A model generated the notes under the pieces. The model was given only the letters and a program-made list of their open reading frames with translations, did not search any database and was not told the origin of the DNA. The translations under genes and the position numbers were made by a program. A stretch of 64,000 bases of DNA from assembly GCF_000753715.1 (NCBI RefSeq), contig NZ_JPER01000001.1:434001-498000 (forward strand), given 5' to 3'. Source of the stretch: Pseudidiomarina salinarum (GTDB lineage: Bacteria > Pseudomonadota > Gammaproteobacteria > Enterobacterales > Alteromonadaceae). Below are positions 63,217 through 64,000 of the stretch, in pieces (the stretch's first letter is position 1; each line of letters opens with the position of its first letter).

Positions 63217-63291
63217 TGGCTGGGGTACCAGGATTTGAACCTGGGAATGGCGGGATCAAAACCCGCTGCCTTACCGCTTGGCTATACCCCA
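63217..63291 (-). tRNA. tRNA-Gln (anticodon TTG), copy 2
   Basis: 75 bases, identical to the other tRNA-Gln; flanking sequence differs, so the repeat is confined to the gene. Confidence 0.96.
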
Positions 63292-63328
63292 ACTAGCTTA
63301 AAAAAATCCGCTTGTTAGTCTGATGAGT

Positions 63329-63413
63329 TGGTGCGGACGGAGAGACTTGAACTCTCACGCCGTGAAGCACTGGAACCTAAATCCAGCGTGTCTACCAATT
63401 CCACCACGTCCGC
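63329..63413 (-). tRNA. tRNA-Leu (anticodon TAG)
   Basis: 85 bases with encoded CCA; anticodon loop TTTAGGT between CTGGA and TCCAG, long variable arm. Confidence 0.96.
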
Positions 63414-63426
63414 CCAAAAGTTCTGA

Positions 63427-63503
63427 TGGTGGCTACGGCGGGATTCGAACCTGCGACCCCAGCATTATGAGTGCTGTGCTCTAACCAGCTGAGCTACGTA
63501 GCC
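63427..63503 (-). tRNA. Elongator tRNA-Met (anticodon CAT)
   Basis: 77 bases with encoded CCA; acceptor GGCTACG, loop CTCATAA. First gene of a Met-Leu-Gln-Gln-Leu operon whose start matches E. coli metT-leuW-glnU-glnW. Confidence 0.96.
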
Positions 63504-63544
63504 ATTTCAGAATTATCAAACTGCGCTCTGTGAGTGCGGCGCGT

Positions 63545-63573
63545 ATTATGCAAATCAGGGACCATAGCGTCAA
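63545..63573 (-). promoter_or_regulatory. Strong sigma-70 promoter of the tRNA operon
   Basis: On the minus strand TTGACG (63573-63568), 17-base spacer, CATAAT (63550-63545), then a GC-rich discriminator ACGCGCCGC typical of stringently controlled stable-RNA promoters. Confidence 0.9.
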
Positions 63574-63637
63574 CCTATTTTTCGCAAAATACCTTGGGAA
63601 AACGTGCGATTGTTTAAAAAACCGATAGTTTGGTTAT

Positions 63638-64000
63638 TTAATCGACGAGTTGGTACTCAACCGTGGAAACCACCCGCACGATTTTCAGATGCGGGGTATT
63701 AAAGTCCCGGTCAGTGATACTGAACTGCCCCTGGTTGGCGTTACGGATTTTGCCCAGTTTGCTGCCGGAGTGATCAGCAAAACGCTGGGCTACCTGGCGG
63801 GCATTTTGCGCAGATTCGTCAATCATGCTGGGTTTGATCGCGTTCAGGTCGTTAAAGTGATACTCCACGACGTTTTCGTAGCTGGTACCGCTGAGGCTTA
63901 CGCCTTGCTTACCGAGCTCCGATAATTGCTGGCGCACGCTGCGCACCCGATCAACCTGATCAGTATAAATCGTCAGGCTTTGGGTACCGGTATAGCGAAA
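63638..64000 (-). CDS. SIMPL-domain (DUF541) protein, C-terminal part
   Basis: The frame enters from the right edge and ends at 63638; 120 residues are visible. The end NANQGQFSITDRDFNTPHL and KIVRVVSTVEYQL are typical of SIMPL/DUF541 proteins (E. coli YggE type), usually periplasmic or membrane-anchored with poorly defined roles. The N-terminus lies outside the window. Confidence 0.8.
   Translation of the reverse strand, partial: FRYTGTQSLTIYTDQVDRVRSVRQQLSELGKQGVSLSGTSYENVVEYHFNDLNAIKPSMIDESAQNARQVAQRFADHSGSKLGKIRNANQGQFSITDRDFNTPHLKIVRVVSTVEYQLVD

Noticed and set aside
63060-63291. Duplicated 75-base segments as a transposon or attachment-site repeat
   Set aside because: They are two identical tRNA-Gln genes; similarity ends at the gene borders.

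Overview
The window is a stretch of gammaproteobacterial chromosome, most likely from a marine Alteromonadales-type organism; Idiomarinaceae is my best guess, but only from the general look of the proteins. The evidence is two long blocks of housekeeping genes in orders familiar from Pseudomonas and E. coli, heat-shock promoters of the sigma-32 type, an initiator tRNA beside rimP-nusA-infB, and a large TonB-dependent receptor next to a flavin-dependent halogenase. No phage, insertion sequence, CRISPR array or integron was seen.

Left block (1-38400). On the minus strand are an M16 peptidase (cut by the window edge), bamE, recN (with a LexA box) and nadK. Divergent from them, grpE starts a plus-strand series: a three-gene accessory module (TonB-dependent receptor, sulfotransferase-fold protein, tryptophan-halogenase family protein), then dnaK-dnaJ, an M48 lipoprotein peptidase, a DAACS symporter overlapping dapB, carA-carB-greA, a CI-like regulator, yhbY (minus), rlmE-ftsH, folP-glmM, tpiA-secG-tRNA-Leu, initiator tRNA, rimP-nusA-infB-rbfA-truB-rpsO-pnp and nlpI. 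Without the insertions this matches the Pseudomonas series recN-grpE-dnaK-dnaJ-dapB-carAB-greA-rlmE-ftsH-folP-glmM-tpiA-secG. Sigma-32 promoters can be read before grpE, dnaK and rlmE-ftsH, so chaperones and the AAA protease form one visible heat-shock regulon.

Junction (39300-40560). A putative exported zinc metallopeptidase overlaps the end of nlpI, and a MAPEG-family membrane protein converges on it.

Right block (40579-62894). On the minus strand lie the cell-envelope and cofactor genes: lipoate synthesis (lipB-lipA), a D-amino-acid aminotransferase next to dacA, the elongation group rlpA-mltB-rodA-mrdA with rlmH-rsfS-nadD-holA-lptE-leuS, and lnt-corC-ybeY-ybeZ-miaB. An EamA transporter follows, and a UbiF-like hydroxylase reads the other way. 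A five-tRNA operon (Met, Leu, Gln, Gln, Leu) with a strong promoter and a SIMPL-domain gene cut by the right edge close the window.

The most interesting points are the receptor/sulfotransferase/halogenase module inserted between grpE and dnaK, a textbook intrinsic terminator (perfect 12-bp stem plus seven T) inside the start of truB, the M64-like metallopeptidase overlapping nlpI, and a solo CI-type DNA-binding protein beside a perfect palindrome.
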